DNA of 64,000 nt from contig CAUYUJ010020693.1 in the NCBI GenBank assembly GCA_963575745.1, forward strand, positions 401,791-465,790, read 5' to 3'. Source of the stretch: Prorocentrum cordatum. Lineage: Eukaryota; Sar; Dinophyceae; Prorocentrales; Prorocentraceae. Of this stretch, positions 50,602 to 63,060 are shown piece by piece; position 1 is the stretch's first letter; every line of letters begins with the position of its first letter. Under the pieces are notes generated by a model. The model saw nothing but the letters and a program-made list of their open reading frames with translations. It had not been told where the DNA came from and ran no database searches. The position numbers were made by a program, and so were the translations under genes.

Positions 50602-50781
50602 AGAAGGAACGGCACGAATATAAACTTGTTGGCGCTCCGCGCGAATTTCCTTGGAGCCGCGGCGCCTCCAGCGCCGCCGCTGGCGCGCTCCGCGCGCCAG
50701 GGAAGGGGGGTCTAGCGCAGGTCCCAGAAATCCACGCAGAGCGCCAAAAGTTTCTGTTTATGCCGTTGTTTCTTCTGCTAG
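50602..50781. mobile_element. GC-rich foldback element, copy
   Basis: Left GGAACGGCACGAATATAAAC and GGCGCTCCGCGCGAATTTCC pair with right AGAAATCCACGCAGAGCGCC and GTTTATGCCGTTGTTTC. Confidence 0.65.
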
Positions 50782-51639
50782 TCCTCCCAAGCTTGTGGGC
50801 CACATTTGTGGGCCACATTTGTATCCATATCCATTGCATCTTGGAGTTTGGGTGTTCCACCGGGACAAGATGTGCAGTGGACGGGGATGATGACCTGGCC
50901 CCTACGAGGCTAGATTTTTACCCAGATCAAGCTTGCGTGCATTGGGCGTCGCGTGATGGGGGGGGCGATTAATGGGAGGGCATCGAGGGCTGCAGAAGAG
51001 GGGCCCTTAAGGGCCCCTAAAGAGGTCCTGTAGGGGCCCAGACGAGGCCTTTAGGGTCCGAAATGTAGACCGTTCTTTTTCCCCCATTTATCGCCGAGCC
51101 ATCAAGTGACGCCCAAGTGCAAGATCTGTATCCAAATCCACTGCGTCTTGGAGTTTCGGGTTCCTTTTCTCAGGATTCAGAGGTGCAGCGGATGTGAAGA
51201 CGCCGTGGGTGTGGATATAAATCTTGCCCGCAGTATGGCTCCAGGTCTCCCAAGTGTGGCCCGAGTAAATGTCCCCTGAGATCTGGGCGTCGTTTTTTTT
51301 TTTTGTTTGCGTCGTTTTTTTTTTTTGATTTGGGTGTCTTCGGCCGGTGTCCCGCCAGGGGACCATCACGGATCGATCATGCTCGAAAAATGCCGCAGAT
51401 CGATGGAGGTTAGGGCTTTGGTCGCGATTTAGCCCGATGTTGAGTTGTTGTTCGCAATGTCGGATCTCAGGGTCTGAGGAGGGCGAGGTGATTCAGCGGC
51501 AGCTTACTTTCGGGGGCCCCCTTGTCGCCACGGCTGGACGCAGCTCGGCAACCGGGTGCTTTTTGGCCCAGGCAGTGGCTCGGGAACCGATTTTGAGTTG
51601 TCGTTGTCTCAATTCGCCGTGTTGCGAAGAAAGATTGGG

Positions 51640-51790
51640 TCGGAGGATCTCTCGCCGCATCAACGATGCATCGGTGATGCGGCTTGATGTGGACCCGATT
51701 TTCTCCACGCCGACGCCGCAGATGCATCGCGTCGTCGCCGATGCATCGGCGATGCACTGGCGGTGCGGTCGATCCTCCGACACCATCTGC
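51640..51790. repeat. GATGCATC palindrome cluster, copy
   Basis: GTGATGCGGCTTGATGTGGA, TTTTCTCCACGCCGACG, GCCGATGCATCGGCGATGC. Confidence 0.7.
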
Positions 51791-51964
51791 TTGGACTCGA
51801 GTTGGGCAGGCCTCCAGTGGCGGTACGCCGCGCAGAGGCTCGCCAGGAGGGAGGCCCAGATCTACGACCATGTGCTTTCCCGAAGCAGCATGTCTGTAAG
51901 GGTCGTGCAGATTCCCCAAACAGTGTTTTCTTTTAGGGGCTCTTACAGTTCTTCGAAGGAGCTG

Positions 51965-52230
51965 GGCCTGACGTCTGGCGGCTATGTGGCCGCCGTCGCC
52001 GCCTCGTCGCCGCCCGTCGTCAGAACCTGACGGCCTGTCTGGCGGCCCTATCGCCGCCCCATCGCCGCCCGTCGTTCGGGCCTGTCCGTTGGTCTGGCGG
52101 CCACGTCGTCGCCGTCGACGCCCCGTCGCCGCCCTCTCGCCGCCCATCGTCTGCGTCCGTCTGTTGGTCTGGCGGCTATGTCGTCGCTGTCGCCGCCCCG
52201 TCGCTGCCGTCGCCGCTCGTCGCCTCCGTC
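51965..52230. repeat. Second GGCTATGTCGCCGCC tandem array
   Basis: Four units of about 57-75 bp (TCTGGCGGCTATGT, GCCGCCCGTCGT, CTGTTGG), same family as 16655-16945. Confidence 0.7.
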
Positions 52231-52244
52231 AGATTGCACACAAC

Positions 52245-52435
52245 ATCGGTTGCACCACATCGAATAGTCAACGTCGTTTGAACCGCATGAATTGTGCCCC
52301 ACATAGCTTGCACCACATAGCTTGCACCATATGGGTTGCACCACGTAGATATGCACCACGTATATTGCACAGCATATTGCACCACGTCTGTTGACCAGCA
52401 CACATTGCTGCACATAGATTGCACACCACATCTTG
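52245..52435. repeat. TTGCACCACATAG short tandem repeat
   Basis: About ten units of TTGCACCACATAG/GTAGA variants. A diverged version is at 19685-19880. Confidence 0.7.
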
Positions 52436-53204
52436 CTAGGACGCACACTGTGTTTGGCCCACGCTGGCTAACACCTCTCTTGAAAGCGGAGCGCGCGGGG
52501 GCCATGATGTGGAGTCAGCCGTTTGCTATTGTCTCCAGTCGTCGCCCGATGTCTCTTACGGGCGGACCTGGACCTGGAGTCGGTCGGGCGCCGCTTGTTT
52601 CTCGTTGTCTGTCATTGTCTCCCATTGACTCCCGTTGTCTCCCTTTGTCGCCCGTTGACGCCTGTTCTCTTCCGTTGTCTACCGTTTGTTCCGTATCCTT
52701 GGCATTCTACCCCACCCATGTTATTCCTATCTTGTGCTCACTATCCTTACTCCCCAATCCTTATCTTCACCTCCCTTGCCTTACATCCGCACCCCTATCC
52801 CTCTAGTGTTCGCATTCGTGCTCGCAGTCGTGTCCGTATTCGCATCAGTCCTGTTAGTAGCAGTCTTTCGAGTTTTTCTTTTGTTGTTCTGCTGAGGGTC
52901 CTCGGCCGCGATTATAATTTTCAATGTTGTCGTATTTCCTTGGTTTGCCTCTGGGGCCCCGTATCTGGCCACAGGGTCATCAACAATTGTTGCAGGACGA
53001 AGGATGCCTCTGCGGAAGCGGTCGGTTCAGCAGGGGCCGCGCATCGAAAAAGTCATCGTCGGATATTTGGGTAAGGGGTTCTGATGGAGGTGGATCCAGG
53101 AAGTTGTCGGCCGCCTTCGGGCTCCCTGGGCCCGTCACAGAGCGACTCGGGGTGAAGTCTCCGTGGTCCCAGGGGAAGAGCCCCCAGGCTCCCCCGGTAG
53201 CGCG

Positions 53205-53277
53205 CAGCCTGATGATGATGCTGATGGTGCTGACGACGATGATGCTGATGTTGGTGATGATGATGATGATGTTGGTG

Positions 53278-53309
<32 letters not shown>

Positions 53310-53400
53310 GGTGATGATGATGATGATGATGATGATGATGCTGATGCTGATGCTGATGCTGGTGATGGTGATAATGATGATGTTGATGTTGATGCTGATC
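53205..53400. repeat. (GAT)n array
   Basis: GATGATGCTGATG repeats. Confidence 0.95.
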
Positions 53401-53939
53401 TGGCCCACCCTGCACCGCCTGCGTCGTCTTGGAGGGCTTCGGTGGACGGGCACGCGTCGGCTATAGGATGCCACTCCTGGGAGGTTACATTGTGCATCGG
53501 CGTTGGTATTTTGCGGTCGATAACCGGCATAATCTGGGCCACTCTGGCTCAATCCGGCTTCATTCAGTGTAATGCCGCTCAATCCCCGAGTCTAATCGCC
53601 CGTACTCGAACGCAGACCTCCCAGAAGTTGCTTCTTAATTATGGCGCCCGGCACACGCGCTGAGGAGTTATCAGGAAAAGGCCCCCCCGGGGGTCAGGCC
53701 CCGCTTCCCTGCAGGGCCCGTCTCCGTGCCGGGCATAGGCCCGCGGGCTCGCCTCGTGGCATCCTGCGCCTCCCCCTCGTTGTCTACCGCCGCCGCTGTC
53801 GCCGTCGTCGTCGTCGTCGCCGCTGGTCTTCGTCTTCGTCGTCGCCGCCGGTCGTCGTCGTCGTCGTCGCCGCCAGGCGACGTCGGCCGTCGAAGCCGTC
53901 ATCGTCGCTGCTGTCGGACCCAGTAAGGAGGGGGCTCGC

Positions 53940-54130
53940 GTTCGAGACGTCTTCGCGATTTACTCACTAACGAGGTTCCCACTCTTGAGTTCCCCAAGAT
54001 GAATCGAGGCCTCCTCGCGTCTCACTCGCAGGCGAGGCTCCCGCTCGAGACCCCCTCAAGATTCAGCCTCCACGAGTTCAACTTCCTCGCGATGGCCTCG
54101 CTGACGAGGCTGCCGCTCAAGATTTACTCA
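53940..54130. repeat. Three diverged tandem units of about 55-65 bp
   Basis: CTTCGCGATTTACTCACTAA, CCTCCTCGCGTCTCACTCGC and CTTCCTCGCGATGGCCTCGC start parallel units, each ending ...CTCAAGAT(T/G). Not recognised. Confidence 0.5.
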
Positions 54131-54179
54131 AGATGAATGCGTGGTCGTGATCGCGTGTGACTGTATGCGATTCGTGACG

Positions 54180-54241
54180 ACGATGATATTGTTGATGATG
54201 ATGCTGATGGTGCTGTTGATGATGATGCTGATGATGATGTC

Positions 54242-54323
<82 letters not shown>

Positions 54324-54616
54324 GTGGTGGTGATGATGATGATGCTGATGGTGCTGACGATGATGATGGTGATGCTGATGATGATGATGCTGATGATGAT
54401 GATGCTGATGGTGCTGACGATGATGATGCTGATGATGCTGATGATGATGATGATGATGCTGATGCTGATGTTGATGCTGATGGTGACGATGATGATGATG
54501 AATGGGTGAATCTGAGAAAATATGATGATGGTGATGATGATGATGATGCTGATGGCGATGGTTGTGATGATGATGCTGCTGATTATGATGCTGATGCTGG
54601 TGCAGATGCTGATGAT

Positions 54617-54647
<31 letters not shown>

Positions 54648-54790
54648 ATGATGGCAATCGTGCTCATGATGATCATGATGATGACGAGGAAGGCTGATGT
54701 ACATGATAGCATGGTGATAGTCACGATGATGATGCTGCTGATGATGATGATTATGATGGTGATGGTGATGTTGATTGCGATGAAATAATA
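54180..54790. repeat. (GAT)n array
   Basis: About 600 bp with GCTGATGGTGCTGACGATGA higher-order repeats. Confidence 0.95.
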
Positions 54791-55033
54791 GTGGCGCTTG
54801 TGATAGCGATGATGATGGTGATGGTGAACAAAGTGTCAGGAGGAGGAGGAGGAGGAGGACTGCGTGGGGCGTCCTAAGAAAACCATAACCCCACTCAGGA
54901 CGTTGGGAATAGTTGCATATACATATATTTATATAGATACACATACATACATACATGGCACTGTGTTTTGCTCTCGGCACTTCGGGGCCTTCACCGAGGT
55001 TCCAGACCGTTCGAAGACGACCCAGAATGAGAG

Positions 55034-55222
55034 ACCGGTGGCGAGCGAGGCGGAGGAGTGAGAAGGAGAAGGCTTCTCAGAAGGCGGCGGGACTTCTCCG
55101 AAGCCCTCGCGCCTTCCGAGAAGGTTTCTGCATCTTCGGGGAAGGCTTGGAAAACTTCTCAGAAGGCAGGGGACTTCCGAGCCTTCTGAGAAGGCCCACC
55201 TTTCCCCGCTGCGCAGGTCCGC
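55034..55222. mobile_element. Palindromic CTTCTCAGAAGG element, copy
   Basis: Starts GGTGGCGAGCGAGGCGGAG; the interior has GGCTTCTCAGAAGGCGGCG and CTTCTGAGAAGGC. The right end is diverged. Confidence 0.6.
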
Positions 55223-55551
55223 AATGGAGTGGTCCGCGGCCCGCTCTGGTCGGACAGCGTTGTGGCCCACGCCGTTGCGGCAAACACGGGAATATGGCAC
55301 CGAGGTGATGATCGTTCTCGTATTCATTGTTGTGCCGATCGGCGCGGGCCATCGCACCCCCCTCCCCCGTGGAGCAGATCTTGGGTGTTCTGGGCACCTG
55401 TTTCAAGTAGGTGGAGTCTCTCCCGAACGACCCGTTGTTGCGACCAGTCGCGTTAAGCAGAGGTCCGGAAGCAGCTCCCACCCGTCCCCCCACCCCCGCC
55501 CAATGTCGAAACGCCGAATGCGAAAACGTGTGGGGGCCGCGGCAGCGCACA

Positions 55552-55738
55552 CGAGGAGGAGAAGGAGGAGGAGGAGGAGGAGGAGGAGGAGGAGGAGCAG
55601 GAGCAGGAGCAGGAGGAGGAGGAGGAGGAGGAGGAGTACGACGAGGAGGAGGAGGAGGAGGGGAGAAGGAGGGAGGAGGAGGAGGGAGGAGGAGGAGGCA
55701 GGAGGAGAAGGAGGAGGTGGAGGAGGAGGAGGAGATTC
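55552..55738. repeat. (GGA)n array
   Basis: GGA with GCAGGA and GGGAGAAGG variants. Confidence 0.95.
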
Positions 55739-55884
55739 TGCAGCCTGTGCGCCAGGGGGAGCGGGGGCGGCACCTGCCGCGCAGTGTTGGTGTGCGGGGA
55801 GGTGCCGGGAACTCTGCATCATTTCGGACGCGTGTAGTTCTTCGGCGTGGCGAGCGCCAGGAACTCAGAGCCAGCTGTGACAGG

Positions 55885-56118
55885 GAGGTGGAGGAAAGCG
55901 AGGATGAGGAGGAGGAGGAGAAGGAGGAGGAGGAGGAGAAGGGGAATGAGGAAGAGGAGGAGGAGGAGGAGGAGGAGGAGGAGGAGGAGGAGGAGGAAAA
56001 GGAGGAGGAGAAGGACCAGGAGAAGGAGGAGAAGGACAATGAGGAGGAGGAGGAGAAGGACAATGAGGAGGAGGAGGAGGAGGAGGAGGAGGAGGAGGTG
56101 AGGAAGGTGGAGGAGGAA
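55885..56118. repeat. (GGA)n array
   Basis: GGA with GAAGGACAATGAGG repeats. Confidence 0.95.
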
Positions 56119-57899
56119 GAGACAGCCTGCACGTCAACAACGCACGGGGAATGGACGTCCCAGCGATGGCGAGGGAAGGTTGCTTCCTGTGAGCGCGGGC
56201 CCAGCATCATGAAAAAAGGGGGCCTTGAGTCTGAGGGAACAAACATATTCTGGTGTTGTTTCTTCCCCGCCCGACAGCCTTGGCGTTTTCGATGGAATGT
56301 AAAAAAGCTCACGAGCCTCCGGCGGGATCCCGCCTCGCGTTCTCGGGTGGGGGTCGCTCGGAACATAATGTATTGTTTTCGGGTTCCCAGGGCCCCCCAG
56401 GGCCCTTGAATCTTCAGAATCAAGGGAGAAACACAAACCCTGCCCTCTTAATGGACACGGCCTTTGGCGTCAACTGCAAAGCCCTGGCCTGTTCGATTCT
56501 TTCCTTCGGTGCGTTTGCTCAAAGGCCTGTCGGGGTGCGTATCCTGAGGGTGGTTTTTCCGCTCCCTACAGGAAACGGCCCAGGATGGTCCAGGACCCGC
56601 TTTACTCTGGACCCTTTTCTTTCATGTGGAGCTAGTTGGGTGGCCGTTTCCAGGGAAGCATGGTCTGATTTGGGCCGTGCGGTAGGTAGGAACCCACATC
56701 GATGAGAGGAATTGCGGGAGACTTCCCAGGGTGGTTTCGGAGAGGTACCAATGATATCCCTTGTCGTCCCAGACCTTGATTCCAGCATGGTTATTCGCAG
56801 GAGTGTGTGGGCTTCATGTGAAGGTGTTTTCATCAGCAGGATTAGGATGATGAGTAGGGCAAGACACCATGTTTGATTTGGGGCCTCTATGGTGGTCACG
56901 CCCCCCAGCACAGCCGACTGTAGGATCTGCCGCCGAAATGGTGTGCCTCATCGCGCCTGGCCCATCCCACCACCGCGGTCTGGGTTGCGGACCAGAGTCG
57001 TGACCTATTGGGGTCTCGTGGGATGCCTCTTGTGCGCCTCTTGGAGGCCTCTTGGCGCCCTCAATGGCTCCCCTGGCGCCCTCAATGGCTCCCGGGGCCA
57101 ATTCGTGTTCCCCTCTCCAGGGTCGACAACACTGAACAGCATCATGCTTTCCGCTTATTCCTTACATCTGAAAACAGTCACGCGGGGCGCTCCCGAAAGT
57201 CCGAGAGTATCCAGAGTCGCCCAAGAGTGCCCAGAGCATTACAATATTGAGAACTCGAGGTGGCATCAGGACGCTCCACTCCGTGCTTTGCGGCACAAAT
57301 GCGGATGTTCTCCGATGCACGATGGAAGTACTGTGTACGGATTGTTGCCACAGGCGCTCCTCTGTCGTACGAGATCGTTCCGTTTTGCCTGATGCATGTG
57401 GCGCGACCATGCCAGAGAATGCGCGCTCCCGTGCATTCCAGCTCGAATTGAGCCTCTCTGGTGAGAGTGCACCTCAAGGCAGCTTTGAGGCGGCGTAGTC
57501 TCCCGAGGTGCTCCGACGCTCGCCGAGAAAGGACGCTCGGGTGCCAAGTGTTGACCAGGCGGGCAGAACACGTGTGCGGCAGCTGGGGCCAGCTCCGCAT
57601 GGGATGTCCTGCTGGCCAGGGTCCTGCGCGGCCAAGCCCCTGGCTGAGAGGTGCGGGCAGCCTCCGGGGCTGTCCCTGGACGGGGAAGTGGGCCTCCACC
57701 TCCGCCCCCGCTTCCGACACCTCAGATCAGAGTTGGTGTTCTTTCCTCATCCTCGTCTCCTCCACTCTCGTTCTCCTGCTGCTCGTGCTCTCTTCCCTCT
57801 CTTCCCTCCTCCTCCTCCGCCTCCTCTTCCTCCTCCCCCTGGTGTTCATGTCGGACGAGGGGGAAGAGCAAAAGGAAGGGGAAGGGGGGGGGTACGAAG

Positions 57900-58110
57900 T
57901 CCATGCAGCAGGCTTCGGCCCCGCCGCCCAGGTCCTTCCTCGATGCATGGGCGCGTGCGGCGCCGTGGGGCGCCGGGAACAACCACTCGCGCGAGCTGCT
58001 CGGGCGGACGGCAAGGGGGGAAGGGGGGGGGGGCAGCAGACGCGTGGGATGGGGGATCGAGAACTGCAGGAAGGTGGCCCCGAGGCTCGACACGGGCCCG
58101 CGCAACGCTG
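57900..58110 (+). CDS. Protein-like segment, unassigned
   Basis: Reads PPRSFLDAWARAAPWGAGNN then HSRELLGRTARGEGG. The segment is non-repetitive and GC-rich, between microsatellite-rich stretches. No splice sites are convincing and no family is recognised. Confidence 0.15.
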
Positions 58111-58435
58111 CTGAACCCCCATTTTGTGCACGAAAGGCGCGCGCGCCGCCCCCCCCACCCAGTAACGAGCACCCGAGCTGATTCGCTAATATTCGTTAAC
58201 TCCCCCTTTGCAGTCCCCCCTCTGTTCTCGGAAGAGGGCCAGTTGATACAACGGACACGGGAGGAGGGCCCAATTCGCTCAAGGGCGGTCCCTAGACCCC
58301 TCCTGGGCTCCATGTTGACCCGTTTTTCTAGGCGGAGCCGGCCGCGGCCGCGGCGACACGAAGTTAGCACCTCCCCCCGTTGCTATCCCAACCCCTCTCT
58401 CGTCCGCTCTCTTTGTCACGCCCCCCCTCGCCCCC

Positions 58436-58725
58436 AGGAGGAGAAGGAGGAAGAGAGGGAGGAGGAGTAGGAGGAGGAGGAGGAGGGTGAGGAGGAGGAG
58501 GAGGAGGAAGAGGAGGAGAGGAGTAGGACGAGGAGGAGGAGGAGGAGGAAAACGAGGACGAGGACGAGGACGAGGAAGAGAGGGAGGACGAGGACGAGGA
58601 GGGGGAGGAGCAGGAGGAGGAGGACCAGGAGGACCAGGAGGACGAGGAGGACGAGGAGGCGGGGGTACATAGAGAGGAGGAGGGGTAGGCAGGAGAGGGG
58701 GAGGAGAGGAGGAGGCGGAGGAGGC
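58436..58725. repeat. (GGA)n array
   Basis: GGA with GGACGA and GGACCA runs. Confidence 0.95.
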
Positions 58726-58861
58726 AGCAGCAGTCCGCTGGTCCGCCCGCGCCCGCTCGAGGGGAAGGAAGTGGGCGGCCCTTGCGCTGCGGCCTGGCAG
58801 CTCCCCGCCCCCGCCATCCCCCCCAGGCCTCAGACCTTCTCAGGGGCAACGTGAGGATCGA

Positions 58862-59352
58862 GGATGATGATCACGATGATGCTGGTGGTGCTGCCGATGA
58901 TGCTATAATGATGATCGTGATGATGATGGTGATGTTAATGCTGATGCTGCTGATGATGATGATAGTGATGATGGTGGTGATGATTACGAGGAGGACGAGT
59001 AGGATGAGGAGGAGGAGGATGAGGAGGGTGCTAACGATGCTGACGATGATGACGACGCTGACGACGACGCTGACGATTATCATGCTGCTGAGGATGATGA
59101 CGATATTGATGCTGATGGTGATGATGATGGTGATGATGCTGATGATGATGACGATGATGATGGTGATGATGATGATGATGACTATCATGATGTTAACAAT
59201 GGTGATGGTGATACTGACGCTGACTTTGACGCTGACGCTGACGATCACGATGCCGACGAAGCCGATGACGACTATGACGAGTTCGATGACGATGGTGATT
59301 GCTGATGATGGTGATGATGATTATGATGATGACGATGCTGATGATGGTGATA

Positions 59353-59393
<41 letters not shown>

Positions 59394-60108
59394 ACTGATT
59401 ATGATGATGATGATGATGCTGATGATGATTATGTTGGTGGTGGTGATGACGACGATGGTGGTGCTCTCTGTATGATGGTGATACTTGACGTTGCCGCTGA
59501 CGATGACGATGCCGACGAATGCGATGACGATGACAATGACGGCGACGACGACGATGATGACGACGATGATGTTTCCATGAGGATGATGACGATGATGATG
59601 AATATGGTTATCACGATGATGATTCTGATGGTAATGTCAATAATGGTGAGGCTGCTTCTGATCATGAAGATTATGCTGATGCTGATGATGATTGTGATGC
59701 TGATGATGATTATGGTGTTGGTGATGGCGATGATGCTGACGATGCTGATGATGATGACACGTATGATGGTGATGATGTTGATGATGGTGATGGTGATGGT
59801 GATGATGACGTTGACGACGCCGACGATGATGATGTTGATGGTGGTGATGATGATGATGCGTATTGTCATTATGCTGGATATGATGACGATGTTGGTGATG
59901 GTGGTGGTGATGGTGATGGTGATGGTGATGATGACGACGACGCCGACGATCATGATGATGAGGATAATGGTGATGATGATGATGAGGATGAGGATGATGA
60001 GGAGGAGGAGGATTATGACGATGAGAAGGAGATGAGGATTATGCTGATGATGATGATGATGATGTTGGTGCTTTGGCTGAAAACGATAAATGACGACGAT
60101 GATGATGT
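58862..60108. repeat. (GAT)n array, about 1.25 kb
   Basis: Degenerate GATGATGATGCTGACGATG; the longest array in the window. Confidence 0.95.
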
Positions 60109-60289
60109 TGCTGATGACCACGATCACGATGATGGTGACTTTGAGAAACGTTTTTCGAAGTTCGATGAACTCGAGAACAGAGGATAGAGGAGGATCGGTG
60201 ATCGAGGATGGATGATGATGCTGGCTTCGAGGTTCTAGTTGTTCAACGGTTTCGTCGTCGTTTGGTCGGCTTACAAGCAGCGGGACGTC

Positions 60290-60540
60290 TTCGGCTTGCC
60301 AGCCCTGAAAGTGTTTTAGGGGTGCCCGGAAAGTCCCGAGCGGCCGCCAGGGAGCCGACTAATGTTCCGAAGACCAGGGGGGCAACGATTGGGGGGGATG
60401 AAATTAGGGGCAATGCGTCCACCCCCAATCGCCCACGCATAGCCGGTAGGGGCCCGACAGCCCACCCTGCCCAGGGACGTGCGGATTCGCTGTCGGGGGC
60501 ATATCGTTGATCTGTCGGGGATGTATCGCCGATTCTGACC
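60290..60540. repeat. Dispersed GGGCAACG repeat, near-complete copy
   Basis: TTGCCAGCCCTGAAAGTG, GTCCCGAGCGGCCGCCAGGG, GGGGGGCAACGATTGGGGG, GTAGGGGCCCGACAGCCCAC and GATGTATCGCCGATTCTGAC in order. Confidence 0.55.
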
Positions 60541-60554
60541 CTGACGCCCCCCCC

Positions 60555-60722
60555 CTCACCACCCACCAAACCACCCCAACCCAACCCGAAGGCTCAGATT
60601 TACCCTCGATTTCCAGTGGGGGGGGGTCGGGAAACGTCGAAAAAACACATGTGGAACCCTTACCCCCCCCCAACCCGAAATTCGGGTCTTCGGGTTGGGT
60701 TGGGGTGGTCTGGTAGGTAGTC
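60555..60722. mobile_element. MITE with ACCTACCAAACCACCCC ends, copy 2
   Basis: Near-identical to 10598-10762, including the ACACRTGGAACCC interior and the CTTCGGGTTGGGTTGGGG right arm. The two copies are 50 kb apart, so the family was recently active or conserved. Confidence 0.75.
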
Positions 60723-60834
60723 CCCCCCCCGTCCCCCCCAGCCCCACACCTACGACGAGAGGGTGTCTCGATCAGTGGTTTCTCCTACGTGCACGTCGGC
60801 CCTCGGGGGCCACCTCCGCCGAACCCCGCCCTCC

Positions 60835-61092
60835 TCCTGCTCGTCTTCCCCCCTCGCCCTTCTCCTCCCTTGCCTCTCCTCCCTCCTCTTCCCTCCTTTC
60901 CCTCCTCCCTCCTCCTCCTCACCCTCCTCCTTCCCCCCCTCCCTCCGCCTCCTCCCTCCTCCTTCTCCCTCCTCCTTCTCCTCCTTCTCCTCCTCCTCTT
61001 CTCCTCCTCCTCCTCCTTCCCCCCCTCCTCCCTCCGCCTCCTCCCTCCTCCTCCTCCTCCGCCTCCTCCTCCTTCTTTCCCCCCTCCTCCTA
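60835..61092. repeat. (CCT)n array
   Basis: Pyrimidine-rich CTCCTCCTTCTCCCTCC, about 255 bp. Confidence 0.95.
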
Positions 61093-61099
61093 CCCCAGG

Positions 61100-62620
61100 G
61101 GGGGAGCGGCTGGGACCTTCTCTAGCCCGCGGGCTGAGCAGATCAGATGCCAGCGGATATCAGGTGCCCTGCCGCCCGATTTCTGCAGCCACCCTTGCGA
61201 GCCCGACCCCTGCGGGTCCCGTCGGCCGGCAGCGCCGGGTATCAGCCGAAACCGCTGGCACAGTCGGATCTAATTTTCTTCGTGCGTGTTGGATGCTTCG
61301 CCCTCTCCTGTCTTCCGCGGTCGCCCTGTCTGTCTAGTTCCCCACTCCTGCACGCCGGCCAATTCGCGTATCGGCTTCCCCGGGTCGCCGCTCGTTGGTG
61401 CCTCGCCGTTGACGTAAAGAGTGTGTTGGAAGTTCGTGTGCGTCCTGGGGGGGGGGTACCCTCGACTGCTCTTCATGTGCTCGAAGGACGCCCTTCTGTC
61501 CCAGGTCCGACGGTGACCTCCCCAAGGAGACCCTTGCATCCTTGCCTCGTCGGTCCATCCTCATCCGCTTTCGATGGCCAGCCCCGCTCGAAAGGCTTCG
61601 ATGTGGGCGCCCAAGGGGCTTGCATCCTTATCGCGCATGCTCAATATCAATTATGACCGCATCGGACACCCCTACTGAGGTCCATTTGGTTACAGACTTC
61701 CCTCCAATTCTGAACCCTCTGCTGGTGTTTCAGAATTCTGACCTGCGGGTGCAGGGTTCGCATGTGGTTTGCTTGCGGTTCTTCCCTCAGTTCTCAGTTA
61801 TGAGTTGCAACCTGGCCAGCATGCCAGCACACATGCCAGGGGGAGGAAATGGCAGGAGCCTCGGATTAGTCAGACTCCGACCCCGCGCCTTCGTTGCCCC
61901 GCAAACGGGAGAGAGGTTCAGTCGGTGGGAGACTCAAACGCAGACCCGTCCCAGGGAGCTCACCTTTGACAAGGTTACGTCTCTCGCTGCACTTGCGGGA
62001 CGGACGACAGTGACCCAGGAGGTTAGGGCCGCACTTCATGGTAGCAAATCCGCCACATGCGATGCACCAAATTACAGGGAGATCTGGACCAATCGCCCTA
62101 GACGTATGGAGCTTGTGACATCTGCGGTCATAGTTCTGAACTAAGTCCAGGAGCGTGGGGTTCAACCCCCTGCATCCCTCTCTGGACTCGGGACCCACAC
62201 GCCGCATACAACGGGAGCAACGCCATTTGTAACTCTCGGACCACCACACAAAATTATGGGGTGGAGGATGGGGTGGGCGTCTTCCACTCGCCTCCCACAG
62301 TCAACCCGCACAGTAAGGATAGGCAACCTTCCAAGAATACCTCCTAAGGTTATCCTTACATCCTTGCCCCTTCGGCCCGTCCTCAGCGACTTTCGCTGGC
62401 CCACCTTGTTCGAATAACGTTGACATGGCCCTCCAGGGCGCTGGCATTCTCGCCGCGCATCCTGATTCTGAGGGTCGATTGTACTACCCCTCCAGCATCC
62501 CTTAAGCGTCCCAGTCGGGCCGGCTCGGGGCCCTCGGCCTTCTTGGCCGCCCCCCCGGGGCGGTTTTCTTGGGTCTCCTGGATTGCTTTGGGCCGTCGGA
62601 CGCCCGGCGAAGGTGAGATC
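61100..62620. other. Mostly unique sequence; open frame without support
   Basis: A 200-codon + frame (61542-62144) overlaps a dispersed repeat at its start and shows no recognisable domain. Left unassigned. Confidence 0.35.
62295..62424. repeat. GTCAACCCGCA family, copy 3
   Basis: GTCAACCCGCACAGTAAGGA, CCTAAGGTTATCCTTACATC and CGTTGACATGGCC; a partial copy with CAAGGAGACCCTTGCATCC is at 61505-61602. Confidence 0.6.
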
Positions 62621-62679
62621 GTGTAGGAATCAGTGAATGTTGTTTCTTGAGGCCCCTCAGTCCTCCCTCCCTCTCGCCG

Positions 62680-62880
62680 CCCCTCCTCCTCCTCCTCCTC
62701 CTCCTCCTCCTCCTCCTCCTCCTCCTCCTCCTGCTCCTCCTCCTGTTCCCTTCCTCCTCGTCTTCCCCCCCTCCTCATGATCATCTTTCCTCCTCGTCCT
62801 CCTCCCTCCCGCTCCCTCCCTCCTTCTCCTCCTCTTCCTCGCCCTCATCCTTCCCCCCCTCCACCTTCTCTTGCCCTCCC
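62680..62880. repeat. (CCT)n array
   Basis: Polypyrimidine stretch directly upstream of the ATG at 62911. Confidence 0.95.
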
Positions 62881-62910
62881 GCCTTCATCGCGCTCCGCGC
62901 CGCTGTCGCC

Positions 62911-63060
62911 ATGGATGTGGACGACTTCGGGTGGCCGAAGGCACCCGTGGCTATGGAGGCGCACCTGGTGCGTTGGGGGTTGGAGGGGCCTGACTCGGGC
63001 GCGGCAGTGGGGGAGGAGCAGGAGGAGGAGGAGGAAGAAGAAGAAGACGAAGAAGAATAA
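62911..63060 (+). CDS. Possible first exon (ATG in strong context)
   Basis: A pyrimidine-rich CCT array ends at GTCGCCATGGATG. The frame reads MDVDDFGWPKAPVAMEAHLV then RWGLEGPDSG, followed by poly-Glu and TAA at 63058-63060. Upstream in frame, FIALRAAVA resembles a DUF4116 first helix, so it could instead be an internal unit with its acceptor hidden. GGTGCG or GGTTGG could serve as a donor. Confidence 0.25.
   Translation: MDVDDFGWPKAPVAMEAHLVRWGLEGPDSGAAVGEEQEEEEEEEEDEEE

Noticed and set aside
57178-57720. 180-codon minus-strand frame and overlapping + frames
   Set aside because: Both strands are open with protein-like composition; nothing distinguishes a real product and no domain is recognised.
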